64,000 bases of DNA from Flavobacteriaceae bacterium (GCA_029238515.1 JAQWFW010000032.1:1-64000); one strand, 5' to 3'. Numbered from the stretch's first letter, positions 9,426-18,001 are shown. Notes: generated by a model not told the origin, from the sequence alone. Numbers and translations: made by a program.

Positions 9426-10010
9426 ATGGTTATGAATTTTAATTTAAAAGAAATTTTTACGGCCTTCATGGTGCTTTTTGCAGTGATAGACATTGTTGGC
9501 AATATTCCAATCATCATCGATTTAAGGAAAAAAGCTGGTCATATACAAAGCGAAAAAGCGGCAATAATTGCGGGTGCGATTATGATTATTTTTCTATTCA
9601 TTGGGAAAAGTATCCTGAAATTAGTAGGTATAGATGTGCATTCGTTTGCGGTTGCTGGCGCTTTTATTTTGTTCTTTATTGCTCTGGAAATGATTCTTGG
9701 TATTACGTTGTATAAACAAGATGAAGAATCGTCGCTTAATGCCACTGTATTTCCACTTGCGTTCCCCTTAATTGCAGGGCCTGGAAGCTTGACTACTTTG
9801 TTGTCTCTGCGTTCAGAATTTCATACAGAAAATATCATTTTGGCAGTAATCATCAATGCTATTTTGATTTTTATCGTACTAAAAACTTCATCTAAAATTG
9901 AGCGTCTTATTGGTCAAAATGGCATCAATATCACACGAAAAATATTTGGTGTAATTTTGCTTGCGATTGCCGTTAAATTGTTCACCTCCAATATAAAATT
10001 TTTACTCTAG
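9426..10010 (+). CDS. MarC-family integral membrane protein
   Basis: A 194-residue protein with about six hydrophobic segments. The family signature is at the N-terminus, FTAFMVLFAVIDIVGNIPIIIDLRKK, and in LAFPLIAGPGSLTTLLSLRSE. MarC/UPF0056 proteins are inner-membrane proteins of unsettled function; the old link to multiple antibiotic resistance has not held. The ATG at 9432 (MNFNLKEIF) is an alternative start 6 nt in. GAACTTTG (9403-9410, 7/8 of the -7 box) may be the promoter. A small membrane-protein gene follows after 3 nt, suggesting co-translation. Confidence 0.88.
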   Translation: MVMNFNLKEIFTAFMVLFAVIDIVGNIPIIIDLRKKAGHIQSEKAAIIAGAIMIIFLFIGKSILKLVGIDVHSFAVAGAFILFFIALEMILGITLYKQDEESSLNATVFPLAFPLIAGPGSLTTLLSLRSEFHTENIILAVIINAILIFIVLKTSSKIERLIGQNGINITRKIFGVILLAIAVKLFTSNIKFLL

Positions 10011-10013
10011 ACT

Positions 10014-10211
10014 ATGAAAATTGCAACATACATCATTACAGGAATTGCATTGATTATTTTAATCTTTAATGTCACAAAAATAGATGTTGAAGCGCCTTTA
10101 GAAAATGATAGTTATACGGCAGTCATTACAAGTATTGCAGCTGGATGCGCCATTTTGATTGCTACACTTGTACGGGTGGTGAGAAAAATTGACCGTCTGG
10201 CCAATAAATGA
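10014..10211 (+). CDS. small two-helix membrane protein
   Basis: 65 residues with two hydrophobic segments (residues 3-22 and about 38-56) and a basic C-terminus (VRRKIDRLANK-like). It starts 3 nt after the marC-like stop, so the two are probably one operon. No family is recognised. It could be an accessory subunit or a general small membrane protein. Confidence 0.65.
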   Translation: MKIATYIITGIALIILIFNVTKIDVEAPLENDSYTAVITSIAAGCAILIATLVRVVRKIDRLANK

Positions 10212-10226
10212 TTAATAAGAGCATGA

Positions 10227-10646
10227 TCAGGGCTCTACGTGTGCCACTTCTATGCCTGCTTGTTCCAAGAACTTGACTCCTGATAAATCTTTATAAGCTT
10301 TACTGTAAACAACACGTACAATCCCTGCTTGATGTATCAATTTACTACAATTCTGACATGGAGACAATGTGATATAAAGCGTAGCACCCTTGCATGATTG
10401 TGTGGATGCAGCAACTTTTAAAATGGCATTCGCTTCTGCATGAAGTACATACCACTTGGTATACCCTTCTTCATCTTCACAAAAATTTTCAAATCCTGTT
10501 GGAGTACCGTTATAACCATCTGAAATAATCATACGGTCTTTAACAATTATGGCGCCCACTTGTTTGCGCTGACAATAGGAAAGTTTGGCCCACTCTTTGG
10601 CCATTCTTAAATAAGCTTTGTCGTATTTTAGCTGCTTGTTTTTCAT
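10227..10646 (-). CDS. deoxycytidylate (dCMP) deaminase
   Basis: Zinc-dependent deaminase converting dCMP to dUMP, the precursor for thymidylate synthesis. The catalytic HAEANAI motif (about residue 71) and PCQNC (about residue 97-101) supply the zinc ligands His, Cys, Cys and the proton-shuttle Glu. The N-terminal GAIIVKD/NGTPTGF block fits the ComEB/dCMP deaminase family at its usual length (139). It is monocistronic. A TATCTTCG element (7/8) lies about 25 nt upstream. The nearby nrdAB genes give a dNTP theme, although they are not one operon. Confidence 0.93.
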   Translation of the reverse strand: MKNKQLKYDKAYLRMAKEWAKLSYCQRKQVGAIIVKDRMIISDGYNGTPTGFENFCEDEEGYTKWYVLHAEANAILKVAASTQSCKGATLYITLSPCQNCSKLIHQAGIVRVVYSKAYKDLSGVKFLEQAGIEVAHVEP

Positions 10647-10708
10647 TGTCTCGTGAATTTAAATCACAATTCGAAGATAGGTGTTTGAAGTCAAATTACT
10701 ATGCTCCC

Positions 10709-11296
10709 TTATGCGAATAATGGACTTTTAATAATCAATGGCAGCATTAAACCTAAAATTATTGCTGAACTTACCATAACCCAATCTCTTGTTGAAAAAC
10801 GGAAGATGTTTTGGAATACAAAATTTATAAAAAGAACACAAAATACGATGATAAGTTGTCCGATTTCTATACCTAAAGCAAATTCAAGTATAGATAAAAA
10901 AGTGCTTTCGTTTGCGCTGACCAAAGCTTGAAAAGCATTGGCAAAACCCAGCCCATGAATAAGCCCAAAAAACAATACTACTCCTAAAATAAAATAGGAA
11001 TACTTAGCAGTTGATCTACCGGATGAAAAAACATTAAATAGCGCTGCAAAAAATATGGTCAAAGGAATAAGCCATTCAGTAACATTGACATTCAGATTCA
11101 CAATATTATATACGCCAAGAAGTAAGCTCAATGTATGTCCCAAGGTGAATACTGAAACTAAAATCAGAAGGCGTTTCCAATCTTTAAAGACATAAGGGAG
11201 CGTAAGCAATATGACGAATAAAATATGGTCGTAGCTGCTGAAACTAACGATATGGTACAATCCGAGTTCTAAAAACTTCAAAAAACTATCAAGCAT
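10709..11296 (-). CDS. HupE/UreJ-family membrane protein
   Basis: A 195-residue multi-pass protein with about six hydrophobic helices. The family mark is the helix set SSYDHILFVILL (about 20-31), FTLGHTLSLLLG and FGLIHGLGFANAF, where conserved histidines sit inside membrane helices. HupE/UreJ proteins are linked to nickel or other metal handling next to hydrogenases or ureases, but in Bacteroidota the HupE_UreJ_2 branch is usually alone, as here, and no substrate is known. It is transcribed in the same direction as dCMP deaminase but separated from it by 62 bp. Confidence 0.83.
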   Translation of the reverse strand: MLDSFLKFLELGLYHIVSFSSYDHILFVILLTLPYVFKDWKRLLILVSVFTLGHTLSLLLGVYNIVNLNVNVTEWLIPLTIFFAALFNVFSSGRSTAKYSYFILGVVLFFGLIHGLGFANAFQALVSANESTFLSILEFALGIEIGQLIIVFCVLFINFVFQNIFRFSTRDWVMVSSAIILGLMLPLIIKSPLFA

Positions 11297-11364
11297 TATT
11301 TAGAGTGTTTATTTGCTCAAAAATAATAAAATAATTCAGCTCTTAAGCCCTGAATTTGAAATAG

Positions 11365-13392
11365 TTAAAGTGAATTTAGCACTTTTAAGCCGCAGTCTAG
11401 GAAAGATTCATACTCTTGATCATCAGGCGTATATCCTATTGGAGGGGTTAAAATTGTTTTCGCATCTGGGCTTAACAACACATAAAATGGTTGTGAATTA
11501 GATTGAAAAAATTCGGTTTGAAAATGAGCCCATTTATGCCCATAGTTCTCGAGCAAACGTCCCCCACCATCTTGCCGTTTGACCATCAATTTTTGATCTT
11601 CTGGGAGTTCTTTTTTATCATCAACATACAAAGAAATCAATACATAATCCTGTTCAAAATAGGGTTTAATGTTTGATTTTGGCCAAATGTGTTCTTCCAT
11701 TTTTCGGCAGTTGACACAAGCATATCCCGTAAAATCCAAAAGAATAGGTTTGTTTACTTTTTTTGCATAAACCACCCCCTCTTTCAAATCTTTAAAACAA
11801 TCAAAATTATTTGGACAATCATTTGGATAGAAAAAACTATACCCTACTGGCGGTGCCAATCCGCTCAACAGTGTCAGTGGTGTAAATGTTTTTGTGGTAT
11901 CATTGATCCTGAACCCTGATGCTAAATACACAACAAATGCCAAAACAAGTATTCCTGAACTGATTCTGAAGAATGATAGTTTTTGTAGTGGTCCGTCATG
12001 CGGAAATTTAATTTTCCCTAAAATATAGAGTGCCAATCCCAAGAAAACTAGAATCCAAATGGCTAAGAAAATTTCAATTTTTAGGATTCCCCAATGTTCC
12101 ACAAGATCAGCATTGGATAAAAATTTGAAAGCCAAAGCAAGTTCTAAAAATCCTAAAATAACTTTTGTGGTATTGAGCCATCCTCCAGATTTTGGGAGTG
12201 CTTTAAGCATATTTGGAAACATCGCAAAAAGTGCAAAAGGAAGACCTAACGCAACACCAAATCCGCCCATTCCAGCCGTCAATTGCCACGCTCCTCCATC
12301 TGAAGAAAGAGACCCCGCGAGGAGCGAACCAAGGATAGGCCCTGTACATGAAAATGAAACAATAGAAAGCGTTAGTGCCATAAAAAAGACCCCTAATATT
12401 CCGCCAACACCCTCGCCTTTACTAGTGATTGAAGTCCAACTGGCAGGTAGTGTCAATTCGTAATACCCAAAGAAAGAAAATGCAAAAAATATAAAAATGA
12501 TAAAGAAAATTACATTGAGCCAAACATTAGTAGAAATTTCATTTAAAATGTCTGGATTAACAGAGTCGAGCAAATGAAAAGGAATACTCAATGTCAAATA
12601 TACAAGCACAATAAAAACACCGTACAATATTGCTTTTGACAGCCCTGATCTTACAGATTCATCTCCTGCTTTTTTGGTAAAAAAACTAACCGTTAGCGGA
12701 ATCATTGGAAAGACACAAGGGGTGAGCAGAGCCAATAATCCCCCTAAAAATCCAAGCCCAAAAATTCGCCATAGTGAATTTGGCTTTTTTACCGATTGAG
12801 CAATTGTGTCGACTTGAGCAGCACAAGAAATACTTGAAATTGTAATGGAATCTAGAGAAATTCCATAAAGGATTTCATTGGCGTTATTGGATATTGCTTT
12901 GGCTTGAATTGCAGAGCCCTCAGCAACTACAAACCCTTGATTTGTCGTATAATCAAATGCAAATGGATTATCTGGTTTGTAGGTGCATCGCGTATCATCA
13001 CAAGTCATATAATCGATATTTCCGGAAAGAGTAAATGCCGAACCTGAAGTCCGCACGCGTTGTTTGAATTCTGCTCGATCGTAAAATTTGGACACGACCA
13101 TATCAAAAACAGGGTCATGTTTTGTGACTTTATTGGTTTCGCTTTCTACAGTTGAACCCATAAGGGTATAATCAGAAGATTGCTCAAAAGTAAAAATCGT
13201 AGGGAGTGGACCTCCCTCTTCCACCTCTTGTGCATAAATTGCCCAGTTTTCATCTATGTTTGCTGTAAAAACAAGGTCAAACTCGTTTGGATTAACGGAT
13301 TCAACGCTCAACTCCCACTTGACAGGGTTAATAATTTGAGCAAATGAATGTGTAAGTGCAAATAAAAAAACTAAGCCGAAAAAGTGTTTCAT
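11365..13392 (-). CDS. dsbD: thiol:disulfide interchange protein, DsbD type
   Basis: Moves reducing power from cytoplasmic thioredoxin across the inner membrane to periplasmic proteins. The ORF starts at 13443, but residue 18 (ATG at 13392) begins a proper signal peptide, MKHFFGLVFLFALTHSFAQ, so that start is chosen. A periplasmic N-terminal domain (to about residue 170) contains CDDTRCTY. A CcdA-like membrane core follows, with the cysteines in LTPCVFPMIPL and SFSCTGPILG, and then a thioredoxin-like C-terminal domain with CVNCRKMEEHIW. Length and order fit DsbD. It may serve cytochrome maturation as well as disulfide repair. Confidence 0.93.
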   Translation of the reverse strand: MKHFFGLVFLFALTHSFAQIINPVKWELSVESVNPNEFDLVFTANIDENWAIYAQEVEEGGPLPTIFTFEQSSDYTLMGSTVESETNKVTKHDPVFDMVVSKFYDRAEFKQRVRTSGSAFTLSGNIDYMTCDDTRCTYKPDNPFAFDYTTNQGFVVAEGSAIQAKAISNNANEILYGISLDSITISSISCAAQVDTIAQSVKKPNSLWRIFGLGFLGGLLALLTPCVFPMIPLTVSFFTKKAGDESVRSGLSKAILYGVFIVLVYLTLSIPFHLLDSVNPDILNEISTNVWLNVIFFIIFIFFAFSFFGYYELTLPASWTSITSKGEGVGGILGVFFMALTLSIVSFSCTGPILGSLLAGSLSSDGGAWQLTAGMGGFGVALGLPFALFAMFPNMLKALPKSGGWLNTTKVILGFLELALAFKFLSNADLVEHWGILKIEIFLAIWILVFLGLALYILGKIKFPHDGPLQKLSFFRISSGILVLAFVVYLASGFRINDTTKTFTPLTLLSGLAPPVGYSFFYPNDCPNNFDCFKDLKEGVVYAKKVNKPILLDFTGYACVNCRKMEEHIWPKSNIKPYFEQDYVLISLYVDDKKELPEDQKLMVKRQDGGGRLLENYGHKWAHFQTEFFQSNSQPFYVLLSPDAKTILTPPIGYTPDDQEYESFLDCGLKVLNSL

Positions 13393-13494
13393 TTTTGTAG
13401 GTGTCTCGTTAAGTGGCAAAGTACCAAAAAAAGAATTGTACACAATGAGAATGATTAAAATATTTTAAAGTTTTCTCTGTTGAGAAATTACGCT

Positions 13495-13932
13495 TTAAAT
13501 GATTTTTGCCAAAATTTCTGATCGGTCAGATCGATACGCAGATTTGGCTCCTTCTATGGCGTCCTCTGGCGAAGTTTGCTTGAAATGTTCGATCAGTACT
13601 TTCCCTTTGGGGCCAAATTCTTTATCCAAATTTCTACTACTCCAATTGATCATCTCGTATATGATGGGATACATATCTATGCCACGATCTGTAAGGTAAT
13701 AGATTTTTGTTTTTTGATCATAGGGCAGTTTCGTTACACTCAACAAATCTCTGTTAATGAGCAACTCCAATCGATTTGCTAAAATGTTTGTGGCTATTTT
13801 TTCGGGAGATTTTAAGAACTCTGTAAATGTTTTCTTTCCTAAAAATATATCTCTAATCACTAGTAACGACCACTTATCGCCTACGATATCAAGGGCATTT
13901 GCTAAAGGACAATTTGATCTGTTTATTTTCAT
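13495..13932 (-). CDS. HxlR-family winged-helix transcriptional regulator
   Basis: 145 residues with the HxlR layout: CPLANALDIVGDKWSLLVIRDIFLG at the N-terminus, FTEFLKSPEKIATNILANRLELL as the recognition helix, and a YYLTDRGIDMYPII beta-wing. Family members are small dimeric regulators, often with a redox- or aldehyde-sensing N-terminal cysteine; Cys8 is present here. It lies just upstream of dsbD on the same strand with a 102-bp gap, so a thiol-redox link is possible but unproven. Confidence 0.9.
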   Translation of the reverse strand: MKINRSNCPLANALDIVGDKWSLLVIRDIFLGKKTFTEFLKSPEKIATNILANRLELLINRDLLSVTKLPYDQKTKIYYLTDRGIDMYPIIYEMINWSSRNLDKEFGPKGKVLIEHFKQTSPEDAIEGAKSAYRSDRSEILAKII

Positions 13933-14110
13933 AACATCCGATTAATTATACAATATTACAAAGAAAAAGGATTGAAAAAATCACTTTAACGATTAATTAA
14001 TAATCCTAATAAACCCATTAATGCAAATATAGCTTTGCTTTATTTAAAACAAAAGCTTCCATTTTCTTAAGAAAGTACACTTTCTACAAAAAACAAAAGC
14101 TCTTATTTCG
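13933..14110. other. AT-rich spacer before tRNA-Pro
   Basis: No ORF is supported. It contains the promoter region of the HxlR gene, with short dyads around GATTAATTA (13940, 13990), and sequence downstream of the tRNA 3' end. I see no clear terminator. Confidence 0.4.
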
Positions 14111-14185
14111 TCGGGATGACAGGATTTGAACCTGCGACCACACGACCCCCAGCCGTGTACGCTAACCGGACTGCGCCACATCCCG
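14111..14185 (-). tRNA. tRNA-Pro (GGG anticodon)
   Basis: The minus strand folds as a complete cloverleaf: acceptor CGGGATG/CATCCCG, T-arm GCAGG-TTCAAAT-CCTGT, and anticodon arm with loop CTGGGGG, giving GGG at 34-36 and G37, as in proline tRNAs. The discriminator is A. CCA is not encoded. Confidence 0.95.
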
Positions 14186-14248
14186 TTTTTTGGGCGGAAC
14201 AAATCTATTTATTTTATCTTAATTTCTTCAATAAAAATTAAAAAATAG

Positions 14249-14256
14249 TACCTTTA
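14249..14256 (+). promoter_or_regulatory. candidate -7 element of the CDGSH gene
   Basis: TACCTTTA matches 7 of 8 positions of TAnnTTTG and lies 13 nt before the ATG, implying a very short leader. Confidence 0.35.
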
Positions 14257-14269
14257 AAAAAAATTAACC

Positions 14270-14452
14270 ATGGAAAACAACAAACCCACCATTCAAATTA
14301 CTGCCACAGGAAAAGTTGTAGTGACCAACGCAAAACAAGTCACCTTGTTGGACGCAGAAGGCCAAGCAATCCCCACAAGAAATCGGTTTTCGTTGTGCAA
14401 CTGCGGAAAAACATTGGAAGCTCCATTTTGTGATGGCGCTCACAAAAACTAG
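14270..14452 (+). CDS. CDGSH iron-sulfur domain protein
   Basis: A 60-residue protein with the full CDGSH signature near its C-terminus: [16 protein letters not shown]. The three cysteines and one histidine bind a redox-active 2Fe-2S cluster. The prokaryotic family is linked to redox or iron handling; the partner is unknown. Its stop codon overlaps the stop of the convergent ACR3 gene by 4 bp, so the two transcripts must overlap. A TACCTTTA box is upstream. Confidence 0.92.
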   Translation: MENNKPTIQITATGKVVVTNAKQVTLLDAEGQAIPTRNRFSLCNCGKTLEAPFCDGAHKN

Positions 14453-15495
14453 CTTTCAATTGAGGTGAAATATTTTTTTCTCAACCAAAAGGACACCCGT
14501 ACCAACAAAATAAGTGCAGGAACTTCTACTAGTGGCCCAATGACTCCTGCAAATGCTTGCCCAGAATTGAGCCCAAAAACGCCTATGGCTACTGCAATAG
14601 CCAATTCGAAATTGTTCCCCGCTGCCGTAAAAGCAACTGAAGCGGTTTTGTCGTACTCGGCTCCCATAGCTTTGGTAAAGAAAAAACCAATTACAAACAT
14701 TAGCGTAAAATAAATGAGTAGAGGTACAGCAATAATCAGTACATCCATAGGTATTTCTACAATGAGTTCGCCTTTTAGCGAAAACATAACAACAATTGTA
14801 AATAGTAGAGCAATGAGTGTTAATGGGGAAATTTTTGGAATAAATGTTTGGTTGTACCATACTTCGCCTTTAAGTTTCACTAAAATCAATCGGCTGAGCA
14901 TCCCTAACAAAAAGGGAATTCCTAAATAAATCAAAACACTTTCGGCAATTACGACAATAGAGATGTCGACAATAGCACCTTCGAAACCAAAATATGGCGG
15001 TAAAACTGTAATGAAAATCCATGCATAAAAACTATACGCAAACACCTGAAATACGCTGTTGAGCGCTACTAATGCCGCGCCATATTCGGTGCTGCCCTCT
15101 GCAAGATCATTCCATACCAAAACCATTGCAATACAACGCGCCAATCCGATTAGAATCAAACCTACCATATATTCTGGATAATCTTTTAGAAAAATAATCG
15201 CCAAAAGAAACATGAGCGCAGGGCCAATAATCCAATTGAGAATCAATGAAATTGACAATATTTTTGTGTTTTTAAAAACCTTTGGCAATAGGGCGTAATT
15301 CACTTTTGCCAAAGGGGGATACATCATCACAATCAGACCAATAGCAATGGGAATGTTGGTAGTTCCACTGCTCATGCTATTGATAAATTCTGGAATATTG
15401 GGCAAGAAATACCCCAAACTTACACCAATGGCCATAGCTACAAAAATCCACAAGGTCAAGTTTTTATCGAGGAAGCTTAATTTTTTTGGTGCCAT
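14449..15495 (-). CDS. arsenite efflux permease, ACR3 family
   Basis: Inner-membrane exporter of arsenite (and possibly antimonite). 348 residues with about ten hydrophobic helices. The ACR3 hallmark cysteine sits in [16 protein letters not shown] (about residue 120), and a second conserved stretch is [27 protein letters not shown] (shown here as two parts of one helix pair). It is last in the arsR, phosphatase, ACR3 operon, only 3 nt after the upstream gene. Family length is 330-370. It is named by family because acr3 and arsB are used inconsistently. Confidence 0.93.
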   Translation of the reverse strand: MAPKKLSFLDKNLTLWIFVAMAIGVSLGYFLPNIPEFINSMSSGTTNIPIAIGLIVMMYPPLAKVNYALLPKVFKNTKILSISLILNWIIGPALMFLLAIIFLKDYPEYMVGLILIGLARCIAMVLVWNDLAEGSTEYGAALVALNSVFQVFAYSFYAWIFITVLPPYFGFEGAIVDISIVVIAESVLIYLGIPFLLGMLSRLILVKLKGEVWYNQTFIPKISPLTLIALLFTIVVMFSLKGELIVEIPMDVLIIAVPLLIYFTLMFVIGFFFTKAMGAEYDKTASVAFTAAGNNFELAIAVAIGVFGLNSGQAFAGVIGPLVEVPALILLVRVSFWLRKKYFTSIES

Positions 15496-15498
15496 AAT

Positions 15499-16113
15499 TT
15501 ATAGTTTAATTTTTGAAAAAACATACTTCAGTTCTGTGGCGATCTGAAGACTGCGTTCGTTGTATTTCTCTGCTTGTTGCGGGGTATTATCAAATGCTTT
15601 GGGATCCTCAAACGTCATAGGGATGCGCAGCTCAGCATTGGGAATATAGGGGCACTCTTTGTCCGCTGATGAGCAAGTCAAAACAGCAGCAAAATTTGAA
15701 TTTGGATTAAAATTACTGTCAAATTTTTTTGAATATCCTAAAATGGGATGCTCATTTTCTGAATATTTGATGGCATTTATTGGATTATCTCCTTGTGCAA
15801 TGATTTCAATTTCAAAACCAGTATTTGCTAAGGTTTTAGCCACTACAGGAAATAGTGCTGTAGCTTCCGTTCCTCCAGAATAACAAAATACATTTTTGAT
15901 ATCAAAATAATGAGCCATCGTTTGCGCCCACACTTGAGACAAATGGCTTCTTCTAGAATTGTGCGTACAAATAAAATTGAGACGAATAGTTTTGCCATCA
16001 TCAACCTTCGATTGTATGAGATGAATTAGCGGTTTTAATATGCCTTGTCGTTCCAAAGAAATTAAATTGATATCTAGCTTTTCAACTTGATTTTCTATTG
16101 TTTTAAATAGCAT
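15499..16113 (-). CDS. ArsC-like low-molecular-weight phosphatase family protein (putative arsenate reductase)
   Basis: 204 residues. The P-loop is CTHNSRRS (near residue 48), fitting the CX5R(S/T) motif of low-molecular-weight protein tyrosine phosphatases and thioredoxin-linked arsenate reductases. Later cysteines appear in LTCSSADKECPYIP (about 145-155), a possible resolving pair. An N-terminal extension of about 40 residues precedes the domain, a form seen in Bacteroidota. Its place between arsR and ACR3 strongly suggests arsenate-to-arsenite reduction before export. A protein phosphatase role remains possible. Confidence 0.85.
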   Translation of the reverse strand: MLFKTIENQVEKLDINLISLERQGILKPLIHLIQSKVDDGKTIRLNFICTHNSRRSHLSQVWAQTMAHYFDIKNVFCYSGGTEATALFPVVAKTLANTGFEIEIIAQGDNPINAIKYSENEHPILGYSKKFDSNFNPNSNFAAVLTCSSADKECPYIPNAELRIPMTFEDPKAFDNTPQQAEKYNERSLQIATELKYVFSKIKL

Positions 16114-16139
16114 TTGATTAAATTTATTTTAAATGAAGT

Positions 16140-16469
16140 TTAGCAACAGCTTTGGGTGTTTAAGTCTTGATTTATAAAGTTAGAAATAATGTGCTTCATT
16201 TTTGCCCAATTTTCGTTGTCTATACAATAACAAACACTTGTTCCTTCAACATTTCCTTTAATTAGACCTAAGGATTTTAGCACTTTCAGATGCTGAGAAA
16301 TTGTTGCTTGAGCAAGTCCAATTTCAACAACTAAATCTCCACAAACGCATGTATTTATCTTAAACAAATGTTGTAAAATAGCAACACGAGCAGGATGTCC
16401 TAATGCTTTTGCAAAACGGGCAATTTCGTTGTGTTGAGTTGAGAATATTTCAGTTTTCGCAGTGCCCAT
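16140..16469 (-). CDS. arsR: ArsR-family metalloregulator
   Basis: 109-residue winged-helix repressor. The metal-site motif CVCGDL (near residue 57) is followed by the recognition helix AQATISQHLKVLKSLGLI and a wing ending SVCYCIDNE, and the C-terminus carries a Cys pair (QSCC). Extra cysteines in the wing and tail may complete an As(III) site. It is first in the operon, 26 nt before the phosphatase. The upstream gap to a divergent small membrane gene holds a two-level dyad that is the best operator candidate. Confidence 0.92.
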   Translation of the reverse strand: MGTAKTEIFSTQHNEIARFAKALGHPARVAILQHLFKINTCVCGDLVVEIGLAQATISQHLKVLKSLGLIKGNVEGTSVCYCIDNENWAKMKHIISNFINQDLNTQSCC

Positions 16470-16470
16470 A

Positions 16471-16511
16471 ATTCATTAATTATTCCATTGCAATATTACG
16501 ATTAATTGAAT
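16471..16511. promoter_or_regulatory. nested dyad, likely ArsR operator
   Basis: ATTCATTAAT (16471-16480) and ATTAATTGAAT (16501-16511) form imperfect inverted arms. A perfect palindrome, ATTGCAAT (16487-16494), sits at the same centre. It lies directly between arsR and the divergent 16565 gene. ArsR-type repressors bind such ATTCA...TTGAAT dyads; binding here is inferred. Confidence 0.5.
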
Positions 16512-16564
16512 GTGTTAGAAAACAAATAGCTTAAATTCTTAAAAAAAGTTGTAGATTTATACTA

Positions 16565-16789
16565 ATGAGTAAGAAATCACATCTAATTGTATTTTTTTTA
16601 GCACTAACCATTGCTGTTATTTTAGGAGGTTTAGATTATGAAACACGCAGCATATCGGATCTTTTTTTTAAAACAAGAAATATTGTTGCTTTGGGTGTTT
16701 ATACACTTCTATTTATGACTGTAAGCTACACAGGGATTTGGATGTATGTTCAAGCGAAACTGTTTTTAAATAAAAAACCCACCAAATAG
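16565..16789 (+). CDS. small two-helix membrane protein divergent from arsR
   Basis: 74 residues with hydrophobic segments at about 7-23 and 41-66 and a basic end (LNKKPTK). I do not recognise a family. It is divergent from arsR and shares the dyad-containing gap, so it may be arsenic-responsive. TAGATTTA (7/8 of the -7 box) lies just before the start. Its stop codon is inside the terminator hairpin loop/stem, an unusually tight arrangement. Confidence 0.65.
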   Translation: MSKKSHLIVFFLALTIAVILGGLDYETRSISDLFFKTRNIVALGVYTLLFMTVSYTGIWMYVQAKLFLNKKPTK

Positions 16790-16799
16790 GTGGGCTTTT
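16773..16799 (+). terminator. rho-independent terminator overlapping the stop codon
   Basis: Stem CCCACC/GGTGGG (16778-16783 and 16789-16794), loop AAATA, then CTTTTC. The TAG stop (16787-16789) lies within the loop and first stem base. Nearly the same hairpin occurs after tRNA-Ala. Confidence 0.75.
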
Positions 16800-16834
16800 C
16801 ATATAAAGACAAGATGTCCTTTATTTTATTTAAA

Positions 16835-17272
16835 TCAAAGCGCCCAAATTTTGGAGACCTCTCCTTTTTCATTAAGTAAAAAAACTTCAACACCATCAAA
16901 AGTTTCGCCAGCTTTTGTTGTCAACTTAAGAAAACAGATAACATAATTGCCAAGCTCAACGATGTCTACAAGCTCTTGTTTGAGTTCAGTTTCAGAAACA
17001 AATCCAAAAATTATATCTTCGATTTCTTGTGCTCCTGTTGCTTCTAAATTTAAGTTTGGCGCTACCATATGATAATCTTCAGCACAAGGTACTTTGGACC
17101 ACATTTCATAACCTTTTTGCCATTCAAAATTTAGTTTGTATTGTTCAATAGCTTTTGCTGTCGCAGACAGTGTTTTTGTTTCTTCTTTTTCTGCTTTACA
17201 GCAGCTTTTTTCTTGACAAGAAATTAAAGAGAAAACTGTAAATATTAATAATAATTTTTTAATAGATCTCAT
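16835..17272 (-). CDS. lipoprotein with NTF2/SnoaL-like region
   Basis: 145 residues with a lipoprotein signal: a hydrophobic stretch, then LISC as lipobox at about residue 19. The mature N-terminus is Cys-rich (CQEKSCCKAEKE). The rest (YKLNFEWQKGYEMWSKV, VDIVELGNYVICFLKLTTKAGETFDGVEVFLL, GEVSKIWAL) has the helix-then-curved-sheet pattern of NTF2-like or SnoaL-like folds. The role is unknown. It is 4 nt downstream of the 17277 gene on the same strand, so the pair is an operon. The cluster of cysteines next to an arsenic locus is suggestive only. Confidence 0.7.
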   Translation of the reverse strand: MRSIKKLLLIFTVFSLISCQEKSCCKAEKEETKTLSATAKAIEQYKLNFEWQKGYEMWSKVPCAEDYHMVAPNLNLEATGAQEIEDIIFGFVSETELKQELVDIVELGNYVICFLKLTTKAGETFDGVEVFLLNEKGEVSKIWAL

Positions 17273-17276
17273 ATCA

Positions 17277-17708
17277 TTATTCTTTTAAAGGCGAAACAGA
17301 AAAATTCACTTTACGATTTACTAAATCCCATGAACCTGTAACTAAATTAATAATACCACCAACTTTTTCGTTATCTAAAGCAATGGTTTTGTACTTGTTA
17401 TCTGCTTTTTTCCAAAGCCCATTAGTTGTACCTCTAAATAATTTGTCCTGAACTTGAGTGAAAAAATACCCAAAGTATTCCCCTTGAGTTTCATCACTAG
17501 AAAAATTAGAAAATGTAATTGAGCCGTAAGCCATACCATAAGGCCCTGCCTGTCCAGAAATGGCCATTACCCAGTCTACTCCATCGGTTGAAGAGGCGCT
17601 GTCAATATCAAATACCACGTCAAAAGACTTTGATGTATCCCATTCTAAATCTTGAGAATACGAGAATAAAAAAAATAAGCTAAACGCTAGTGTAAGTAGT
17701 TTTTTCAT
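17277..17708 (-). CDS. secreted protein of unknown function
   Basis: 143 residues with a signal peptide (MKKLLTLAFSLFFLFSYSQ). The mature region is beta-rich with repeated Gly/Tyr/Phe (GPYGMAYGSITFSNF, GEYFGYFFTQVQDKLF). No family is recognised. It is the first gene of a pair with the 16835 lipoprotein, 4 nt apart. It lies just outside the left repeat of the integrative element. Confidence 0.6.
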   Translation of the reverse strand: MKKLLTLAFSLFFLFSYSQDLEWDTSKSFDVVFDIDSASSTDGVDWVMAISGQAGPYGMAYGSITFSNFSSDETQGEYFGYFFTQVQDKLFRGTTNGLWKKADNKYKTIALDNEKVGGIINLVTGSWDLVNRKVNFSVSPLKE

Positions 17709-18001
17709 TTTATAAAAGTTAAATAGTTTGAGAGTAAATTTTAAATGTTTTTATTGCAATTTGGAATATATTTTACTCGAAGCAATTATTTTAATGAAAA
17801 AGGAAAAGTACTGGAAACTCACATGACTGAAATGGATAGTTATTTATTAATCTCTTGTATCTCACACAAAATTCTATCACCTATCTCATTCTAGTGTCTT
17901 TTTTGAACTGTTCTTTAAGCTGTTTAAAATGAAAGGCGTAAAGTGGTTTTAGGTGCTTATAAATAGCTATTAAATAGTTGTTTAATTAAAGTGCCATATA
18001 A
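17709..18001. other. 293-bp spacer holding the left end of an integrative element
   Basis: No ORF is supported. It contains the left 57-bp repeat (17902-17958) and an AT-rich stretch before the recombinase start, presumably the recombinase promoter. Confidence 0.55.
17902..17958 (+). repeat. left imperfect direct repeat (candidate att site)
   Basis: 57 bp that align without gaps to 21769-21825 (offset 3867), 48 of 57 bases identical. The most conserved cores are GTTTAAAATGAAAG and TTTTAGGTGCTT. It lies 43 bp before the recombinase start, as expected for an attachment site next to its integrase. Confidence 0.7.

Noticed and set aside
14270-17272. CDGSH protein and Cys-rich lipoprotein as parts of the arsenic operon
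   Set aside because: CDGSH is on the opposite strand; the lipoprotein is separated from arsR by the divergent 16565 gene and its terminator. Only proximity supports a link.
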